A DNA stretch of 64,000 bases from Weissella coleopterorum (GTDB lineage: Bacteria; Bacillota; Bacilli; Lactobacillales; Lactobacillaceae), in contig NZ_CP049888.1 in assembly GCF_011304355.1 (NCBI RefSeq), positions 620,001 through 684,000 on the forward strand, given 5' to 3'. Positions 47,201 through 59,862 of this stretch are shown here, piece after piece. The position numbers and the translations under genes were made by a program. Below the pieces are notes generated by a model that saw only the letters and a list, made by a program, of their open reading frames with translations, was not told the DNA's origin and ran no database searches. Position 1 is the first letter of the stretch, and every line of letters starts with the position of its first letter.

Positions 47201-50200
47201 TCAATAAGCGAATCAGGATCAACAAGTGATTCGCAACGGGAATCAAGTTCTGAGTCATCATCAGAATCAAGTAAGGCATCAAGTAGTGATTCAGCGAGCG
47301 AATCAGCAAGTAGCTCAATGTCATTGAGTGAATCACACCGGGATTCAAGTAGTGACTCAAGTAGTGACTCGAGCTCACTAAGTGACTCACAACGAGATTC
47401 AAGCAGTGAATCAAGTAGTGAATCAAGTTCATTAAGTGATTCAACATCAAATTCAAAGAGCGAATCAGTTTCAAGCTCGGAATCAACAAGTGATTCACAA
47501 AGGAATTCAAGTAGTGATTCAGCTAGTGATTCATTAGCATCTAACTCAGATCGAGATTCATTGAGTGATTCATATTCAGAATCAGGATCAACATCAGCTT
47601 CAAATTCGGCATCGGAATCAACGTCACATAGTGATTCAGCGGACAATTCACATTCTATTTCTAGTTCAGAGTCTGCTTCGCACAGCGAATCACATTCTAT
47701 TTCTAGTTCAGAATCTAGCTCAGAATCAACGTCACATAGTGATTCAATCTCGAATTCAAGTTCTATTTCTGCAAGTGAATCTGATTCGACCTCACAATCG
47801 TTTTCAAATGAGCCAGAGTCAGGGAGTGAATCTGATTCATTGAGTGATTCAACTTCAGCATCTGAATCAGGAAGAGATTCGTTAAGTGATTCTAACTCAG
47901 AATCAACATCTAGTTCAGAATCAGGACGGGACTCAATAAGTGATTCAACTTCAGATTCGATTTCAAATAGTGATTCACAACGAGATTCAATCAGTGATTC
48001 AAATTCAATTTCGACATCAAGTTCAGAATCAAATCGCGAATCAATCAGTGAATCACATTCAGATTCAATTAAGAATTCAGGTAGTGATTCAGCGAGTGAT
48101 TCAGGATCAATCAGTGACTCACAACGGGATTCAAGTAGTGACTCAAGTAGTGATTCATTGTCAAATAGTGATTCACAACGGGATTCAATCAGTGACTCAA
48201 CGAGTGCTTCAAGCTCGATGAGTGATTCAGTATCAAGTTCAATGAGTGATTCAGCGTCAAGTTCAGAATCAACGAGTGATTCACAACGGGATTCAAGTAG
48301 TGATTCAGCAAGTGATTCATTAGAGTCAAATTCAGACCACAATTCAGCAAGTGATTCAGCCTCGGATTCAGGATCAACATCGGCCTCAAATTCGGCATCT
48401 GAATCAACTTCAAATAGTGATTCAAATGAGACATCTGGATCAGATTCAGCATCCGAGAGTGGATCAATCAGTGAGTCAAACTCAACTTCTGAATCAACAC
48501 AGAATTCGAAGAGTGAATCAGTGAGTGAGTCAAATTCAACGTCAAGTTCAAACTCGGCGAGTGATTCGACTTCAGTCTCTGAATCAGGTTCAAACTCAAA
48601 TTCGGCGAGTGATTCAGCGAGTGATTCAAGTTCGATGTCAAGTTCTATTTCACAAAGTGAATCAGACTCAGCGTCAAGTTCAAACTCAGGCTCAGAACCA
48701 CTCGAATCAGGCAGTGAATCCGATTCATATAGTGATTCAACATCACTAAGTGATTCACAACGGGATTCAAGTAGCGAATCAGCTTCGACGTCTGACTCAA
48801 AGAGTACTTCAAACAGTGCCTCAATGAGTGAATCAGCGTCAAGCTCAAACTCAAATAGTGACTCACAACGGGATTCATTAAGTGATTCAATTTCAACGAG
48901 TGGATCAAATAGTAGTTCACAGAGTGATTCAACGAGTGCGTCAATGAGTGATTCATTGTCAAATAGTGATTCACAACGGGATTCATTGAGTGATTCAATT
49001 AGTAGTTCAGATTCATATAGTGATTCAAGTCGCGATTCAAGTAGTGAGTCGGCTTCAGATTCAAGTCGTAATTCAGCGAGTGAATCAGCACATGATTCAA
49101 CATCATTAAGTGATTCACAACGGGATTCAAGTAGTGACTCAAGTAGTGATTCATTGTCAAATAGTGATTCACAACGTGATTCAAGCAGTGACTCAACTAG
49201 TGCTTCAAGCTCGATGAGTGATTCAGTATCAACGTCAAAGAGCGAATCAGCATCAAGTTCCGAATCAACAAGTCATTCCCAACGTGATTCAAGTAGTGAG
49301 TCAGCAAGTGATTCATTAGAGTCAAATTCAGACCACAATTCAGCAAGTGATTCAGCGTCGGATTCAGGTTCAACATCGGCCTCAAATTCAGCATCCGAAT
49401 CAACTTCAAATAGTGCTTCAAATGAGACATCTGGATCAGATTCAGCATCCGAGAGTGGATCAATCAGTGAGTCAAACTCAACTTCTGAATCAACACAGAA
49501 TTCGAAGAGTGAATCAGTGAGTGAGTCAAATTCAACGTCAAGTTCAAACTCGGCCAGTGATTCGACTTCAGTTTCTGAATCAGGTTCAAACTCAAATTCG
49601 GCGAGTGATTCAGCGAGTGATTCAAGTTCGATGTCAAGTTCTAGTTCACAAAGTGAATCAGACTCAGCGTCAAGTTCAAACTCAGGCTCAGAACCACTCG
49701 AATCAGGCAGTGAATCCGATTCATATAGTGATTCAAGTTCAAGCAGTGACTCACAACGGGATTCAAGTAGCGAATCAGCTTCGACGTCTGACTCAAAGAG
49801 TACTTCAAACAGTGCCTCGATTAGTGAATCAGCGTCAAGTTCAAACTCAAATAGTGACTCACAACGGGATTCATTAAGTGATTCAATTTCAACGAGTGGA
49901 TCAAATAGTAGTTCACAGAGTGATTCAACGAGTGCGTCAATGAGTGATTCATTGTCAAATAGTGATTCACAACGGGATTCATTGAGTGATTCAATTAGTA
50001 GTTCAGATTCATATAGTGATTCAAGTCGCGATTCAAGTAGTGAGTCGGCTTCAGATTCAAGTCGTAATTCAGCGAGTGAATCAGCACATGATTCAACATC
50101 ATTAAGTGACTCACAACGGGATTCAAGTAGTGACTCAAGTAGTGATTCAAGTTCAAGCAGTGACTCACAACGTGATTCAAGCAGTGACTCAACGAGTGCT

Positions 50201-53200
50201 TCAAGCTCAATGAGTGATTCAGTATCAAGTTCAATGAGCGATTCAGCGTCAAGTTCAGAATCAACGAGTGACTCACAACGCGATTCAAGTAGTGATTCAG
50301 CAAGTGATTCATTGGAGTCAAATTCAGACCACAATTCAGCAAGTGATTCAGCCTCAGATTCAGGCTCAACATCGGCATCAAATTCGGCATCTGAATCAAC
50401 TTCAAATAGTGCTTCAAATGAGACATCTGGATCAGATTCAGCATCCGAGAGTGGATCAATCAGTGAGTCAAACTCAACTTCTGAATCAACACAGAATTCG
50501 AAGAGTGAATCAGTGAGTGAGTCAAATTCAACGTCAAGTTCAAACTCGGCCAGTGATTCGACTTCAGTTTCTGAATCAGGTTCAAACTCAAATTCGGCGA
50601 GTGATTCAGCGAGTGATTCAAGTTCTATGTCAAGTTCTAGTTCACAAAGTGAATCAGACTCAGCGTCAAGTTCAAACTCAGGCTCAGAACCACTCGAATC
50701 AGGCAGTGAATCCGATTCAGCGAGTGATTCAAGTTCAATGAGTGATTCACAACGGGATTCAAGTAGCGAATCAGCATCAACGTCTGACTCAAAGAGTACT
50801 TCAAACAGTGCCTCGATTAGTGAATCAGCGTCAAGCTCAAACTCAAATAGTGACTCACAACGGGATTCATTAAGTGATTCAATTTCAACGAGTGGATCAA
50901 ATAGTAGTTCACAGAGTGATTCAACGAGTGTGTCAATGAGCGATTCATTGTCAAATAGTGATTCACAACGGGATTCAATTAGCGATTCAATTAGTAGTTC
51001 AGATTCACTAAGTGATTCAAGTCGCGATTCAAGTAGTGAGTCCGCTTCAGATTCAAGTCGTAATTCAGCAAGTGAATCAACGAATGATTCAACATCATTA
51101 AGCGATTCACAACGTGATTCATTAAGTGATTCAAGTAGTGATTCATTGTCAAATAGTGATTCACAACGGGATTCAAGTAGTGATTCCGCAAGCGCTTCGA
51201 GTTCAATGAGTGAATCGGTATCAAGCTCGATGAGTGAATCAGCGTCAAGTTCAGACTCAAAGAGTGACTCACAACGGGATTCAAGTAGTGAATCAGCATC
51301 CGAATCACAAAATTCAAATTCGGATACCAACTCAGCGAGTGATTCCGCTTCAGATTCAGGGTCAACGTCAGCATCAAATTCTGGTTCAGGGTCAACATCG
51401 GCATCTGAATCAGGATTAACGTCAACATCTGAATCAGCATCTGAAAGCACATCAATCAGTGAATCAAACTCAATTTCTGAATCAACACAGAATTCAACGA
51501 GTGAATCAGTGAGTGAGTCAAATTCAACGTCAAGTTCAAACTCGGCGAGTGATTCGACTTCAGTTTCTGAATCAGGTTCAAACTCAAATTCGGCGAGTGA
51601 TTCAGCGAGTGATTCAAGTTCGATGTCAAGTTCTAGTTCACAAAGTGAATCAGACTCAGCGTCAAGTTCAAACTCAGGCTCAGAACCACTCGAATCAGGC
51701 AGTGAATCCGATTCATATAGTGATTCAAGTTCAAGCAGTGATTCACAACGGGATTCAAGTAGCGAATCAGCATCAACGTCTGACTCAAAGAGTACTTCAA
51801 ACAGTGCCTCGATTAGTGAATCAGCGTCAAGCTCAAACTCAAATAGTGACTCACAACGGGATTCATTAAGTGATTCAATTTCAACGAGTGGATCAAATAG
51901 TAGTTCACAGAGTGATTCAACGAGTGCGTCAATGAGTGACTCATTGTCAAATAGTGATTCACAACGGGATTCATTAAGTGATTCAATGTCAGAATCAAAC
52001 AAGAATAGTGATTCAAACCGGGAATCATTGAGTGAATCGGCATCAACATCAAGCCGTAACTCAAGTAGTGATTCAGCGAGCGAATCCGTTTCACTTTCAG
52101 AATCAGGCCGTAATTCAAGTTCAGATTCAGCTTCAAGCAGTGAATCAAGTTCAGAATCAAGCCGTAACTCAGCGAGTGATTCAGATTCATTCAGTGACTC
52201 AATGTCTGAATCAAGTCGTAATTCAGCGAGTGATTCAGCAAGTACATCAAGTTCAATGAGCGAATCAGTATCAAGTTCAATGAGCGATTCAGCGTCAAGT
52301 TCAGACTCAAATAGTGACTCACAACGCGATTCAAGTAGTGAATCAGCATCCGAATCACAAAATTCAAATTCGGATACCAACTCAGCGAGTGATTCCGCTT
52401 CAGATTCAGGGTCAACGTCAGCATCAAATTCTGGATCAGGGTCAACATCGGCATCTGAATCAGGATTAACGTCAACATCTGACTCAGCATCTGAAAGTGA
52501 TTCAAACTCAACAAGTGGTTCATTGAGCAGTTCAGAACGTGATTCATTATCAGATAGTGCATCAAGTTCAATGTCTGGATCAGAATCAACGTCAGCATCT
52601 GAGTCAACATCAATGAGTGATTCGATCTCAACTTCAGCGAGCGAATCAGCCGCAGAAAGTACGTCACACTCGGATCAAGGTTCAGACTCAGCGAGCGGAT
52701 CAGCATCAGAATCAACATCAGTTTCACATTCAAACTCAAGTTCAGAGAAGCCAGAGTCAGGAAGTGAGTCAGATTCATATAGTGATTCAAGTTCAATGAG
52801 TGATTCACAACGGGATTCATTAAGTGATTCAATGAGCGAATCAAACTCAACAAGTACGTCAGAGCGTAACTCAACGAGTGATTCAATGAGTGAATCAGGA
52901 TCAACGAGTGATTCACAACGAGATTCATTAAGTGAATCAGAGTCAACGTCAGATTCAGTTTCACGCTCAATGAGTGAATCAGGATCAGCGTCAAGTTCAG
53001 ATTCAACATCAAGCAGTGATTCACAACGTAATTCATTGAGTGATTCAATGTCAGAATCAAACAAGAATAGTGATTCAAACCGGGAATCATTGAGTGAATC
53101 GGCATCAACATCAAGCCGTAACTCAAGCAGTGATTCAGCGAGCGAATCCGTTTCACTTTCAGAATCAGGCCGTAATTCAAGTTCAGATTCAGCTTCAAGC

Positions 53201-56200
53201 AGTGAATCAAGTTCAGAATCAAGCCGTAACTCAGCGAGTGATTCAGATTCATTCAGTGACTCAACGTCTGAATCAAGTCGTAATTCAGCGAGTGATTCAG
53301 CAAGTACGTCAAGTTCAATGAGTGAGTCAGTATCAAGTTCAATGAGCGATTCAGCGTCAAGTTCAGACTCAAAGAGTGACTCACAACGCGATTCAAGTAG
53401 TGACTCAGCATCCGAATCACAGAATTCAAATTCGGATACCAACTCAGCGAGTGATTCCGCTTCAGATTCAGGGTCAACGTCAGCATCAAATTCTGGATCA
53501 GGGTCAACATCGGCATCTGAATCAGGATTAACGTCAACATCTGACTCAGCATCTGAAAGTGATTCAAACTCAACAAGTGGTTCATTGAGCAGTTCGGAAC
53601 GTGATTCATTATCAGATAGTGCATCAAGTTCAATGTCTGGATCAGAATCAACGTCAGCATCTGAGTCAACATCAATGAGTGATTCGATCTCAACTTCAGC
53701 GAGCGAATCAGCCGCAGAAAGTACGTCACACTCGGATCAAGGTTCAGACTCAGCGAGCGGATCAGCATCAGAATCAACATCAGCTTCACATTCAAACTCA
53801 AGTTCAGAGAAGCCAGAGTCAGGAAGTGAGTCAGATTCATATAGTGATTCAAGTTCAATGAGTGATTCACAACGGGATTCATTAAGTGATTCAATGAGCG
53901 AATCAAACTCAACAAGTACGTCAGACCGTAACTCAACGAGTGATTCAATGAGTGATTCAGGATCAACGAGTGATTCAAAACGTGATTCATTAAGTGAATC
54001 AGAGTTAACGTCAGATTCAGTTTCACGCTCAATGAGTGAATCAGGATCAGCGTCAAGTTCAGATTCAACATCAAGCAGTGATTCACAACGTGATTCATTA
54101 AGCGATTCAATGTCAGAATCAAACAAGAATAGTGATTCAAACCGCGAATCATTGAGTGAGTCGGCATCAACATCAAGCCGTAACTCAAGCAGTGATTCAG
54201 TCAGCGAATCCGTTTCACTTTCAGAATCAGGCCGTAATTCAAGTTCAGATTCAGCTTCAAGCAGTGAATCAAGTTCAGAATCAAGCCGTAACTCAGCGAG
54301 TGATTCAGATTCATTCAGTGACTCAACGTCTGAATCAAGTCGTAATTCAGCGAGTGATTCAGCAAGTACGTCAAGTTCAATGAGTGAATCAGTATCAAGT
54401 TCAATGAGCGATTCAGCGTCAAGTTCAGACTCAAAGAGTGACTCACAACGCGATTCAAGTAGTGACTCAGCATCCGAATCACAAAATTCAAATTCGGATA
54501 CCAACTCAGCGAGTGATTCCGCTTCAGATTTAGGGTCAACGTCAGCATCAAATTCTGGATCAGGGTCAACATCGGCATCTGAATCAGGATTAACGTCAAC
54601 ATCTGACTCAGCATCTGAAAGTGATTCAAACTCAACAAGTGGTTCATTGAGCAGTTCAGAACGTGATTCATTATCAGATAGTGCATCAAGTTCAATGTCT
54701 GGATCAGAATCAACGTCAGCATCTGAATCAACATCAATGAGTGATTCGATCTCAACTTCAGCGAGCGAATCAGCCGCAGAAAGTACGTCACACTCGGATC
54801 AAGGTTCAGAATCAGCGAGCGGATCAGCATCAGAATCAACATCAGTTTCACATTCAAACTCAAGTTCAGAGAAGCCAGAGTCAGGAAGTGAGTCAGATTC
54901 ATATAGTGATTCAAGTTCAATGAGTGATTCACAACGAGATTCATTAAGTGATTCAATGAGCGAATCAAACTCAACAAGTACGTCAGAGCGTAGCTCAACG
55001 AGTGATTCAATGAGTGATTCAGGATCAACGAGTGATTCACAACGAGATTCATTAAGTGAATCAGAGTCAACGTCAGATTCAGTTTCACGCTCAATGAGTG
55101 AATCAGGATCAGCGTCAAGTTCAGATTCAACATCAAGCAGTGATTCACAACGTAATTCATTGAGTGATTCAATGTCAGAATCAAACAAGAATAGTGATTC
55201 AAACCGGGAATCATTGAGTGAATCGGCATCAACATCAAGCCGTAATTCAAGCAGTGATTCAGCGAGCGAATCCGTTTCACTTTCAGAATCAGGCCGTAAT
55301 TCAAGTTCAGATTCAGCTTCAAGCAGTGAATCAAGTTCAGAATCAAGCCGCAACTCAGCGAGTGATTCAGCAAGTGCTTCAGACTCAATGAGTGATTCAC
55401 AACGCGATTCAAGTTCAGAATCAAGTTCAGAGTCAAGCTCAATGAGTACGTCAGAAAATGATTCACAGAGCACTTCCGGATCAGAGAGCCTTTCAAGCTC
55501 AGAATCAGGGAAGGGTTCAAATAGCGAATCAGTTTCTGAATCAACGTCAGCGAGTGACTCACGAAGTGAATCAAGTTCAGAATCAAGTTCAGAGAGTACT
55601 TCAAGTTCAGAATCAGGTAAGAACTCAAGTAGTGAATCAGCATCTGAATCACAAAACTCAAATTCAGGAACGAATTCGGCAAGTGATTCAGCATCAAACT
55701 CAGGATCAACGTCAGGGTCAACATCGGCATCTGAATCAACATCAGCGTCAGAGTCAGGATTGGCATCAACGTCTGAATCAGCATCTGAAAGTGGTTCTAA
55801 CTCGACAAGTGGTTCAATGAGTAGTTCACAACGGGATTCATTATCAGATAGTGCATCAAGTTCAATGTCTGGATCAGAATCAATGTCAGGTTCAGAATCA
55901 AGCTCACATTCAGAGTCAACATCGACATCGGCATCTGAATCAGCGAGTGAGTCAGCTTCAATGAGTGCCTCAACGTCTGGAAGTGAGTCTGAATCAGCAT
56001 CTGAATCAACATCAATGAGTGCTTCAAGTTCAACTTCAGCGAGCGAATCAGCCGCAGAAAGTACATCACACTCGGATCAAGGTTCAGAATCAGCGAGCGG
56101 ATCAGCATCAGAATCAACATCAGTCTCACATTCAAACTCAAGTTCAGAGAAGCCAGAGTCAGGGAGCGAGTCAGATTCATATAGCGATTCAAGTTCAACG

Positions 56201-59200
56201 AGTGATTCACAACGGGATTCATTAAGTGATTCAATGAGCGAATCAAACTCAACAAGTACGTCAGAACGTAACTCAACGAGTGATTCAATGAGTGAGTCAG
56301 GATCAACGAGTGATTCACAACGGGATTCATTAAGTGATTCAATGAACGAATCAAACTCAACAAGTACGTCAGAGCGTAACTCAACGAGTGATTCAATGAG
56401 TGAATCAGGATCAACGAGTGGTTCACAACGGGAGTCATTAAGTGAATCAGCATCAACATCAGATTCATTATCACGCTCAATGAGTGAATCAGGATCAGCG
56501 TCAAGTTCAGATTCAACATCAAGCAGTGATTCACAACGAGATTCATTAAGCGATTCAATGTCAGAATCAAACAAGAATAGTGATTCAAACCGGGAATCAT
56601 TGAGTGAATCGGCATCAACATCAAGCCGTAACTCAAGCAGTGATTCAGTCAGCGAATCCGTTTCACTTTCAGAATCAGGCCGTAATTCAAGTTCAGATTC
56701 AGCTTCAAGCAGTGAATCAAGTTCAGAATCAAGCCGCAACTCAGCGAGTGATTCAGCAAGTGCTTCAGACTCAATGAGTGATTCACAACGCGATTCAAGT
56801 TCAGAATCAAGTTCAGAGTCAAGCTCAATGAGTACGTCAGAAAATGATTCACAGAGCACTTCCGGATCAGAGAGCCTTTCAAGCTCAGAATCAGGGAAGG
56901 GTTCAAATAGCGAATCAGTTTCTGAATCAACGTCAGCGAGTGACTCACGAAGTGAATCAAGTTCAGAATCAAGTTCAGAGAGTACTTCAAGTTCAGAATC
57001 AGGTAAGAACTCAAGTAGTGAATCAGCATCTGAATCACAAAACTCAAATTCAGGAACGAATTCGGCAAGTGATTCAGCATCAAACTCAGGATCAACGTCA
57101 GGGTCAACATCGGCATCTGAATCAACATCAGCGTCAGAGTCAGGATTGGCATCAACGTCTGAATCAGCATCTGAAAGTGGTTCTAACTCGACAAGTGGTT
57201 CAATGAGTAGTTCACAACGGGATTCATTATCAGATAGTGCATCAAGTTCAATGTCTGGATCAGAATCAATGTCAGGTTCAGAATCAAGCTCACATTCAGA
57301 GTCAACATCGACATCGGCATCTGAATCAGCGAGTGAGTCAGCTTCAATGAGTGCCTCAACGTCTGGAAGTGAGTCTGAATCAGCATCTGAATCAACATCA
57401 ATGAGTGCTTCAAGTTCAACTTCAGCGAGCGAATCAGCCGCAGAAAGTACATCACACTCGGATCAAGGTTCAGAATCAGCGAGCGGATCAGCATCAGAAT
57501 CAACATCAGTCTCACATTCAAACTCAAGTTCAGAGAAGCCAGAGTCAGGGAGCGAGTCAGATTCATATAGCGATTCAAGTTCAACGAGTGATTCACAACG
57601 GGATTCATTAAGTGATTCAATGAGCGAATCAAACTCAACAAGTACGTCAGAACGTAACTCAACGAGTGATTCAATGAGTAACTCAGGATCAACGAGTGAT
57701 TCACAACGAGATTCATTAAGTGATTCAATGAGCGAATCAAACTCAACAAGTACGTCAGACCGTAACTCAACGAGTGATTCAATGAGTGATTCAGGATCAA
57801 CGAGTGATTCAAAACGTGATTCATTAAGTGAATCAGAGTTAACGTCAGATTCAGTTTCACGCTCAATGAGTGAATCAGGATCAGCGTCAAGTTCAGATTC
57901 AACATCAAGCAGTGATTCACAACGTGATTCATTAAGCGATTCAATGTCAGAATCAAACAAGAATAGTGATTCAAACCGGGAATCATTGAGTGAATCGGCA
58001 TCAACATCAAGCCGTAACTCAAGCAGTGATTCAGTCAGCGAATCCGTTTCACTTTCAGAATCAGGCCGTAATTCAAGTTCAGATTCAGCTTCAAGCAGTG
58101 AATCAAGTTCAGAATCAAGCCGCAACTCAGCGAGTGATTCAGCAAGTGCTTCAGACTCAATGAGTGATTCACAACGCGATTCAAGTTCAGAATCAAGTTC
58201 AGAGTCAAGCTCAATGAGTACGTCAGAAAATGATTCACAGAGCACTTCCGGATCAGAGAGCCTTTCAAGCTCAGAATCAGGGAAGGGTTCAAATAGCGAA
58301 TCAGTTTCTGAATCAACGTCAGCGAGTGACTCACGAAGTGAATCAAGTTCAGAATCAAGTTCAGAGAGTACTTCAAGTTCAGAATCAGGTAAGAACTCAA
58401 GTAGTGAATCAGCATCTGAATCACAAAACTCAAATTCAGGAACGAATTCGGCAAGTGATTCAGCATCAAACTCAGGATCAACGTCAGGGTCAACATCGGC
58501 ATCTGAATCAACATCAGCGTCAGAGTCAGGATTGGCATCAACGTCTGAATCAGCATCTGAAAGTGGTTCTAACTCGACAAGTGGTTCAATGAGTAGTTCA
58601 CAACGGGATTCATTATCAGATAGTGCATCAAGTTCAATGTCTGGATCAGAATCAATGTCAGGTTCAGAATCAAGCTCACATTCAGAGTCAACATCGACAT
58701 CGGCATCTGAATCAGCGAGTGAGTCAGCTTCAATGAGTGCCTCAACGTCTGGAAGTGAGTCTGGATCAGCATCAGAATCAACATCAATGAGTGCTTCAAG
58801 TTCAACTTCAGCGAGCGAATCAGCCGCAGAAAGTACATCACACTCGGATCAAGGTTCAGAATCAGCGAGCGGATCAGCATCAGAATCAACATCAGTCTCA
58901 CATTCAAACTCAAGTTCAGAGAAGCCAGAGTCAGGAAGCGAGTCAGATTCATATAGCGAGTCAAGTTCAATGAGTGATTCACAACGGGATTCATTAAGTG
59001 ATTCAAACAGCGAATCAAACTCAACAAGTACGTCAGAACGTAACTCAACGAGTGATTCAATGAGTGAGTCAGGATCAACCAGTGATTCACAACGGGATTC
59101 ATTAAGTGATTCAATGAGCGAATCCAACTCAACAAGTACGTCAGAACGTAACTCAACGAGTGATTCAATGAGTGATTCAGGATCAACGAGTGGTTCACAA

Positions 59201-59656
59201 CGTGAGTCATTAAGTGAATCAGCATCAACGTCAGATTCATTATCACGCTCAATGAGTGAATCAGGATCAGCGTCAAGTTCAGATTCAACATCAAGCAGTG
59301 ATTCACAACGTGATTCATTGAGTGGTTCAATGTCAGAATCAAACAAGAATAGTGATTCAAACCGGGAATCATTGAGTGAGTCGGCATCAACATCAAGCCG
59401 TAACTCAAGCAGTGATTCAGCGAGCGAATCAGTTTCACTTTCAGAATCAACATCAATTAGTGGTTTACAAAGTCTTTCTGGATCCGAATCAGCATCAATT
59501 AGTGATTCACAAAGTAGTTCTAACTCAGAAGCAATGTCTGAAAATGACGCTGCATTACCGGAAACTGGAATTAATCAGAAAACGGATTTGAGTGCCTTAG
59601 GATTATTGGGAGCACTAGGATTAGTGGCAGCAGCCCGAAAGCGTAAGCGAAAGTAA
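41273..59656 (+). CDS. Giant serine-rich repeat adhesin (6127 residues), KxYKxGKxW signal and LPxTG anchor
   Basis: An accessory-Sec substrate. Residues 17-25 form the KxYKxGKxW motif (KLYKSGKMW) of the long signal peptide; a hydrophobic stretch ([13 protein letters not shown], 78-90) is followed by a likely cleavage after ASA (95-97). Residues about 98-165 are a short Ser/Thr linker, 168-287 a single compact non-repetitive domain ([21 protein letters not shown] ... [10 protein letters not shown]) that is probably the ligand-binding region, and 288 to about 6090 are serine dipeptide repeats (S-D/E/A/N/T/M/Q-S-x). LPETG is at 6095-6099, then a membrane helix and RKRKRK. The repeats show higher-order tandem duplication (separate entries). 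The ATG overlaps asp3 and follows GGAGGAAA. Such proteins are glycosylated by GtfA/B and mediate adhesion or biofilm. Ligand unknown. Confidence 0.96.
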   Translation: MDKKKKKGLVKQITRFKLYKSGKMWLVSGMTNFSWLNLSKKDAASSRVNGEIQTNSYQQLYETADDVPKDVQQKLKLLAGVAAGLGFGISQQGHASAEEVGGAKNAATEKKVTTDALVQKDSVGIKLQGSEADSTTTSTSEKQAQKSESLDENNNSKDTMDTSEREIPSSVFEGYKLENKTEKVGINRGEIQIEVTFSYNAKTGKVTVYVVNDSDKDSIISTGSRKINIKINGQIVKTVTLKNNGGSTSFELNPDEWNSDDPIWLWGLEDTKSGNSVEVGTGNWYSESTSDSESVHVSESESQSEHDRPDTTSESRSTSTSLSDSKSASTSVSKSDSTVDSTSDSGSKSLSTSSSESLSDVVSDSKSASDSLSDSVSDSQSLVDSSSDSLSHSLSSSDSISDSASLSDFVSVSDSDSTSLSNSGRESASDSASESVSISDSGRNSASDSSSESVSISDSQRDSLSDSGSVSSSMSDSDSASMSTSVSESTSISDSSRDSSSDSASDSLESNSHRDSISDSASDSGSISGSESVSDSMSASESNKNSSSDSSSESASHSHSTSTSDSDEASRSESTSDSASDSSSDSSSDSTSYSDSGSNSHSNSDSVSDSISVSDSGRESSSESASTSLESNSERDSSSDSASDSSSQSASQSASDSTSKSDSNDDSRSESTSASDSGRDSLSDSLSDSTSDSELNSDSVSDSMSDSSSGSDSERDSSSESASESGSTSDSNRDSSSDSASESGSISDSGSISTSVSQSDSSRDSSSDSSSDSSSNSDSQRDSLSDSNSDSSSNSDSTSTSKSDSASISESKSESHRDSSSDSASDSLESNSDHNSESDSASESGSTSASNSASESTSNSDSNETSGSDSASESTSISDSNSKSESSKDSASESVSESNSTSSSNSASDSISVSESGTNSGSMSDSASVSTSGSESSRDSASDSASDSLGSNSDRDSASDSASDSSSQSSSQSASDSTSKSESKSDSRSESESGSESQRDSLSDSISRSESNSNSQSGSTSDSMSNSLSNSDSHRDSLSDSISNSDSSSDSSRDSSSESASESGKTSSSDSASDSSSNSDSHRDSLSDSSSDSSSNSDSHRDSSSDSASDSSSLSDSNSTSKSDSASSSESTSDSQRESSSDSASDSLESNSDHNSASDSASDSGSTSASNSASESTSNSVSNETSRSDSASDSSSNSDSTSTSESNQNSKSESVSESNSTSSSNSASDSTSVSESGSNSNSASDSASDSSSMSSSSSQSESDSASSSNSGSEPLESGSESDSASDSSSNSDSSRDSSSESASTSDSKSTSNSASSSESASSSNSNSDSHRDSLSDSISTSDSNSSSQSDSTSVSNSDSLSNSDSQRDSLSDSSSNSDSSSDSSRESTSDSSSNSSSMSHRDSESESSSESTSTSDSQRDSSSDSSSDSSSLSDSQRDSSSDSTSDSSSLSTSESTSKSDSVSSSESTSDSQRESSSDSASDSLESNSDHNSASDSASDSGSTSASNSASESTSNSDSNETSGSDSASESGSISESNSISESNKDSASESVSESNSTSSSNSASDSTSASESGSNSNSASDSASDSSSMSSSSSQSESDSASSSNSGSEPLESGSESDSASDSSSNSDSSRDSSSESASTSDSMSASNSTSSSDSASSSNSNSDSHRDSLSDSISTSESNSNSQSDSTSMSMSDSLSNSDSQRDSISDSISSSDSSSDSSRNSSSDSASESSRNSVSDSDSASASISTSTSDSHRDSSSDSSSDSSSLSDSQRDSSSDSSSDSSSLSDSNSTSKSDSASSSESTSDSQRDSSSDSASDSLESNSDHNSASDSASDSGSTSASNSASESTSNSGSNETSGSESASESTSMSDSSSNSESNQNSKSESASESNSTSSSNSASDSTSASESNSNSETPESGSESDSYSDSSSLSDSQRESNSVSASESASVSDSMSDSISTSISDSSSTSGSQMESSSESISESGSTSDSQRESSSESSSESSKASSSDSASESASSSMSLSESHRDSSSDSSSDSSSLSDSQRDSSSESSSESSSLSDSTSNSKSESVSSSESTSDSQRNSSSDSASDSLASNSDRDSLSDSYSESGSTSASNSASESTSHSDSADNSHSISSSESASHSESHSISSSESSSESTSHSDSISNSSSISASESDSTSQSFSNEPESGSESDSLSDSTSASESGRDSLSDSNSESTSSSESGRDSISDSTSDSISNSDSQRDSISDSNSISTSSSESNRESISESHSDSIKNSGSDSASDSGSISDSQRDSSSDSSSDSLSNSDSQRDSISDSTSASSSMSDSVSSSMSDSASSSESTSDSQRDSSSDSASDSLESNSDHNSASDSASDSGSTSASNSASESTSNSDSNETSGSDSASESGSISESNSTSESTQNSKSESVSESNSTSSSNSASDSTSVSESGSNSNSASDSASDSSSMSSSISQSESDSASSSNSGSEPLESGSESDSYSDSTSLSDSQRDSSSESASTSDSKSTSNSASMSESASSSNSNSDSQRDSLSDSISTSGSNSSSQSDSTSASMSDSLSNSDSQRDSLSDSISSSDSYSDSSRDSSSESASDSSRNSASESAHDSTSLSDSQRDSSSDSSSDSLSNSDSQRDSSSDSTSASSSMSDSVSTSKSESASSSESTSHSQRDSSSESASDSLESNSDHNSASDSASDSGSTSASNSASESTSNSASNETSGSDSASESGSISESNSTSESTQNSKSESVSESNSTSSSNSASDSTSVSESGSNSNSASDSASDSSSMSSSSSQSESDSASSSNSGSEPLESGSESDSYSDSSSSSDSQRDSSSESASTSDSKSTSNSASISESASSSNSNSDSQRDSLSDSISTSGSNSSSQSDSTSASMSDSLSNSDSQRDSLSDSISSSDSYSDSSRDSSSESASDSSRNSASESAHDSTSLSDSQRDSSSDSSSDSSSSSDSQRDSSSDSTSASSSMSDSVSSSMSDSASSSESTSDSQRDSSSDSASDSLESNSDHNSASDSASDSGSTSASNSASESTSNSASNETSGSDSASESGSISESNSTSESTQNSKSESVSESNSTSSSNSASDSTSVSESGSNSNSASDSASDSSSMSSSSSQSESDSASSSNSGSEPLESGSESDSASDSSSMSDSQRDSSSESASTSDSKSTSNSASISESASSSNSNSDSQRDSLSDSISTSGSNSSSQSDSTSVSMSDSLSNSDSQRDSISDSISSSDSLSDSSRDSSSESASDSSRNSASESTNDSTSLSDSQRDSLSDSSSDSLSNSDSQRDSSSDSASASSSMSESVSSSMSESASSSDSKSDSQRDSSSESASESQNSNSDTNSASDSASDSGSTSASNSGSGSTSASESGLTSTSESASESTSISESNSISESTQNSTSESVSESNSTSSSNSASDSTSVSESGSNSNSASDSASDSSSMSSSSSQSESDSASSSNSGSEPLESGSESDSYSDSSSSSDSQRDSSSESASTSDSKSTSNSASISESASSSNSNSDSQRDSLSDSISTSGSNSSSQSDSTSASMSDSLSNSDSQRDSLSDSMSESNKNSDSNRESLSESASTSSRNSSSDSASESVSLSESGRNSSSDSASSSESSSESSRNSASDSDSFSDSMSESSRNSASDSASTSSSMSESVSSSMSDSASSSDSNSDSQRDSSSESASESQNSNSDTNSASDSASDSGSTSASNSGSGSTSASESGLTSTSDSASESDSNSTSGSLSSSERDSLSDSASSSMSGSESTSASESTSMSDSISTSASESAAESTSHSDQGSDSASGSASESTSVSHSNSSSEKPESGSESDSYSDSSSMSDSQRDSLSDSMSESNSTSTSERNSTSDSMSESGSTSDSQRDSLSESESTSDSVSRSMSESGSASSSDSTSSSDSQRNSLSDSMSESNKNSDSNRESLSESASTSSRNSSSDSASESVSLSESGRNSSSDSASSSESSSESSRNSASDSDSFSDSTSESSRNSASDSASTSSSMSESVSSSMSDSASSSDSKSDSQRDSSSDSASESQNSNSDTNSASDSASDSGSTSASNSGSGSTSASESGLTSTSDSASESDSNSTSGSLSSSERDSLSDSASSSMSGSESTSASESTSMSDSISTSASESAAESTSHSDQGSDSASGSASESTSASHSNSSSEKPESGSESDSYSDSSSMSDSQRDSLSDSMSESNSTSTSDRNSTSDSMSDSGSTSDSKRDSLSESELTSDSVSRSMSESGSASSSDSTSSSDSQRDSLSDSMSESNKNSDSNRESLSESASTSSRNSSSDSVSESVSLSESGRNSSSDSASSSESSSESSRNSASDSDSFSDSTSESSRNSASDSASTSSSMSESVSSSMSDSASSSDSKSDSQRDSSSDSASESQNSNSDTNSASDSASDLGSTSASNSGSGSTSASESGLTSTSDSASESDSNSTSGSLSSSERDSLSDSASSSMSGSESTSASESTSMSDSISTSASESAAESTSHSDQGSESASGSASESTSVSHSNSSSEKPESGSESDSYSDSSSMSDSQRDSLSDSMSESNSTSTSERSSTSDSMSDSGSTSDSQRDSLSESESTSDSVSRSMSESGSASSSDSTSSSDSQRNSLSDSMSESNKNSDSNRESLSESASTSSRNSSSDSASESVSLSESGRNSSSDSASSSESSSESSRNSASDSASASDSMSDSQRDSSSESSSESSSMSTSENDSQSTSGSESLSSSESGKGSNSESVSESTSASDSRSESSSESSSESTSSSESGKNSSSESASESQNSNSGTNSASDSASNSGSTSGSTSASESTSASESGLASTSESASESGSNSTSGSMSSSQRDSLSDSASSSMSGSESMSGSESSSHSESTSTSASESASESASMSASTSGSESESASESTSMSASSSTSASESAAESTSHSDQGSESASGSASESTSVSHSNSSSEKPESGSESDSYSDSSSTSDSQRDSLSDSMSESNSTSTSERNSTSDSMSESGSTSDSQRDSLSDSMNESNSTSTSERNSTSDSMSESGSTSGSQRESLSESASTSDSLSRSMSESGSASSSDSTSSSDSQRDSLSDSMSESNKNSDSNRESLSESASTSSRNSSSDSVSESVSLSESGRNSSSDSASSSESSSESSRNSASDSASASDSMSDSQRDSSSESSSESSSMSTSENDSQSTSGSESLSSSESGKGSNSESVSESTSASDSRSESSSESSSESTSSSESGKNSSSESASESQNSNSGTNSASDSASNSGSTSGSTSASESTSASESGLASTSESASESGSNSTSGSMSSSQRDSLSDSASSSMSGSESMSGSESSSHSESTSTSASESASESASMSASTSGSESESASESTSMSASSSTSASESAAESTSHSDQGSESASGSASESTSVSHSNSSSEKPESGSESDSYSDSSSTSDSQRDSLSDSMSESNSTSTSERNSTSDSMSNSGSTSDSQRDSLSDSMSESNSTSTSDRNSTSDSMSDSGSTSDSKRDSLSESELTSDSVSRSMSESGSASSSDSTSSSDSQRDSLSDSMSESNKNSDSNRESLSESASTSSRNSSSDSVSESVSLSESGRNSSSDSASSSESSSESSRNSASDSASASDSMSDSQRDSSSESSSESSSMSTSENDSQSTSGSESLSSSESGKGSNSESVSESTSASDSRSESSSESSSESTSSSESGKNSSSESASESQNSNSGTNSASDSASNSGSTSGSTSASESTSASESGLASTSESASESGSNSTSGSMSSSQRDSLSDSASSSMSGSESMSGSESSSHSESTSTSASESASESASMSASTSGSESGSASESTSMSASSSTSASESAAESTSHSDQGSESASGSASESTSVSHSNSSSEKPESGSESDSYSESSSMSDSQRDSLSDSNSESNSTSTSERNSTSDSMSESGSTSDSQRDSLSDSMSESNSTSTSERNSTSDSMSDSGSTSGSQRESLSESASTSDSLSRSMSESGSASSSDSTSSSDSQRDSLSGSMSESNKNSDSNRESLSESASTSSRNSSSDSASESVSLSESTSISGLQSLSGSESASISDSQSSSNSEAMSENDAALPETGINQKTDLSALGLLGALGLVAAARKRKRK
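48695..51682 (+). repeat. Three tandem 996-bp (332-residue) higher-order units
   Basis: The [10 protein letters not shown] motif recurs at 48695, 49691, 50687 and 51683, exactly 996 bases apart, and long flanking stretches (for example the [19 protein letters not shown] segment) are nearly identical in each. A similar 1008-bp step joins 45089 and 46097. Confidence 0.88.
51981..55166 (+). repeat. Three tandem 1062-bp (354-residue) higher-order units
   Basis: The segment [20 protein letters not shown] recurs with its upstream base at 51981, 53043, 54105 and 55167, exactly 1062 bases apart; the units also share [12 protein letters not shown] and [10 protein letters not shown] and differ by scattered point changes. 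Confidence 0.9.
55167..59324 (+). repeat. Three tandem 1386-bp (462-residue) higher-order units
   Basis: The same [13 protein letters not shown] anchor recurs at 55167, 56553, 57939 and 59325, exactly 1386 bases apart. Relative to the 1062-bp units each is 324 bases (108 residues) longer, including an [14 protein letters not shown] and [15 protein letters not shown] section. The copies look almost identical at DNA level, which suggests recent expansion. Confidence 0.9.
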
Positions 59657-59689
59657 GAATAGCAATTAGTCTTATTTAAATCGTGCAAA

Positions 59690-59736
59690 AAAATGACCCC
59701 CCTGTATTGATTAGTTCAATACAGGGGGGTATTTAT
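59690..59736 (+). terminator. Intrinsic terminator after the adhesin gene
   Basis: Perfect 14-bp stem ACCCCCCTGTATTG (59696-59709) / CAATACAGGGGGGT (59717-59730). The T-run on the plus strand is weak (ATTTAT), while the minus strand has seven T, so it may work in both directions. Confidence 0.8.
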
Positions 59737-59862
59737 AGTATAAATATCATTATTGGGAAGGTGCGTGATTATATTATTGACAATCTTTGTAAGAATCACA
59801 GTAGATATTTATAGAATAAGTTTAGTGGTACAATTTATGATGGAATGATGGAGGAATGTAGT

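Larger units (their letters stand above)
42130..59540 (+). repeat. Serine-rich dipeptide repeat region of the adhesin
   Basis: About 17.4 kb in which every second residue is serine, coded mostly by TCA and AGT with few TCG/TCT. The alternate residue is mainly D, E, A, N, T or M, giving a hexanucleotide rhythm. Prolines are nearly absent apart from a recurring punctuation motif ESGSESD preceded by EPL, ETP, EP or EKP; starts are near 45089, 46097, 47009, 47810, 48695, 49691, 50687, 51683, 52745, 53807, 54869, 56147, 57533 and 58919. Confidence 0.93.

Noticed and set aside
49273..52380. Very long minus-strand open frame (1035 codons, rich in ESL/DSL) and many similar frames inside the adhesin gene
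   Set aside because: They are shadows of the serine repeat: biased use of TCA/AGT/GAT/GAA removes stops from one antisense frame. There is no ribosome binding site or independent promoter.
42130..59540. Dense regular repeats that could be mistaken for a CRISPR array
   Set aside because: They are in frame, coding, hexanucleotide-periodic and lack unique spacers; no cas gene is present.
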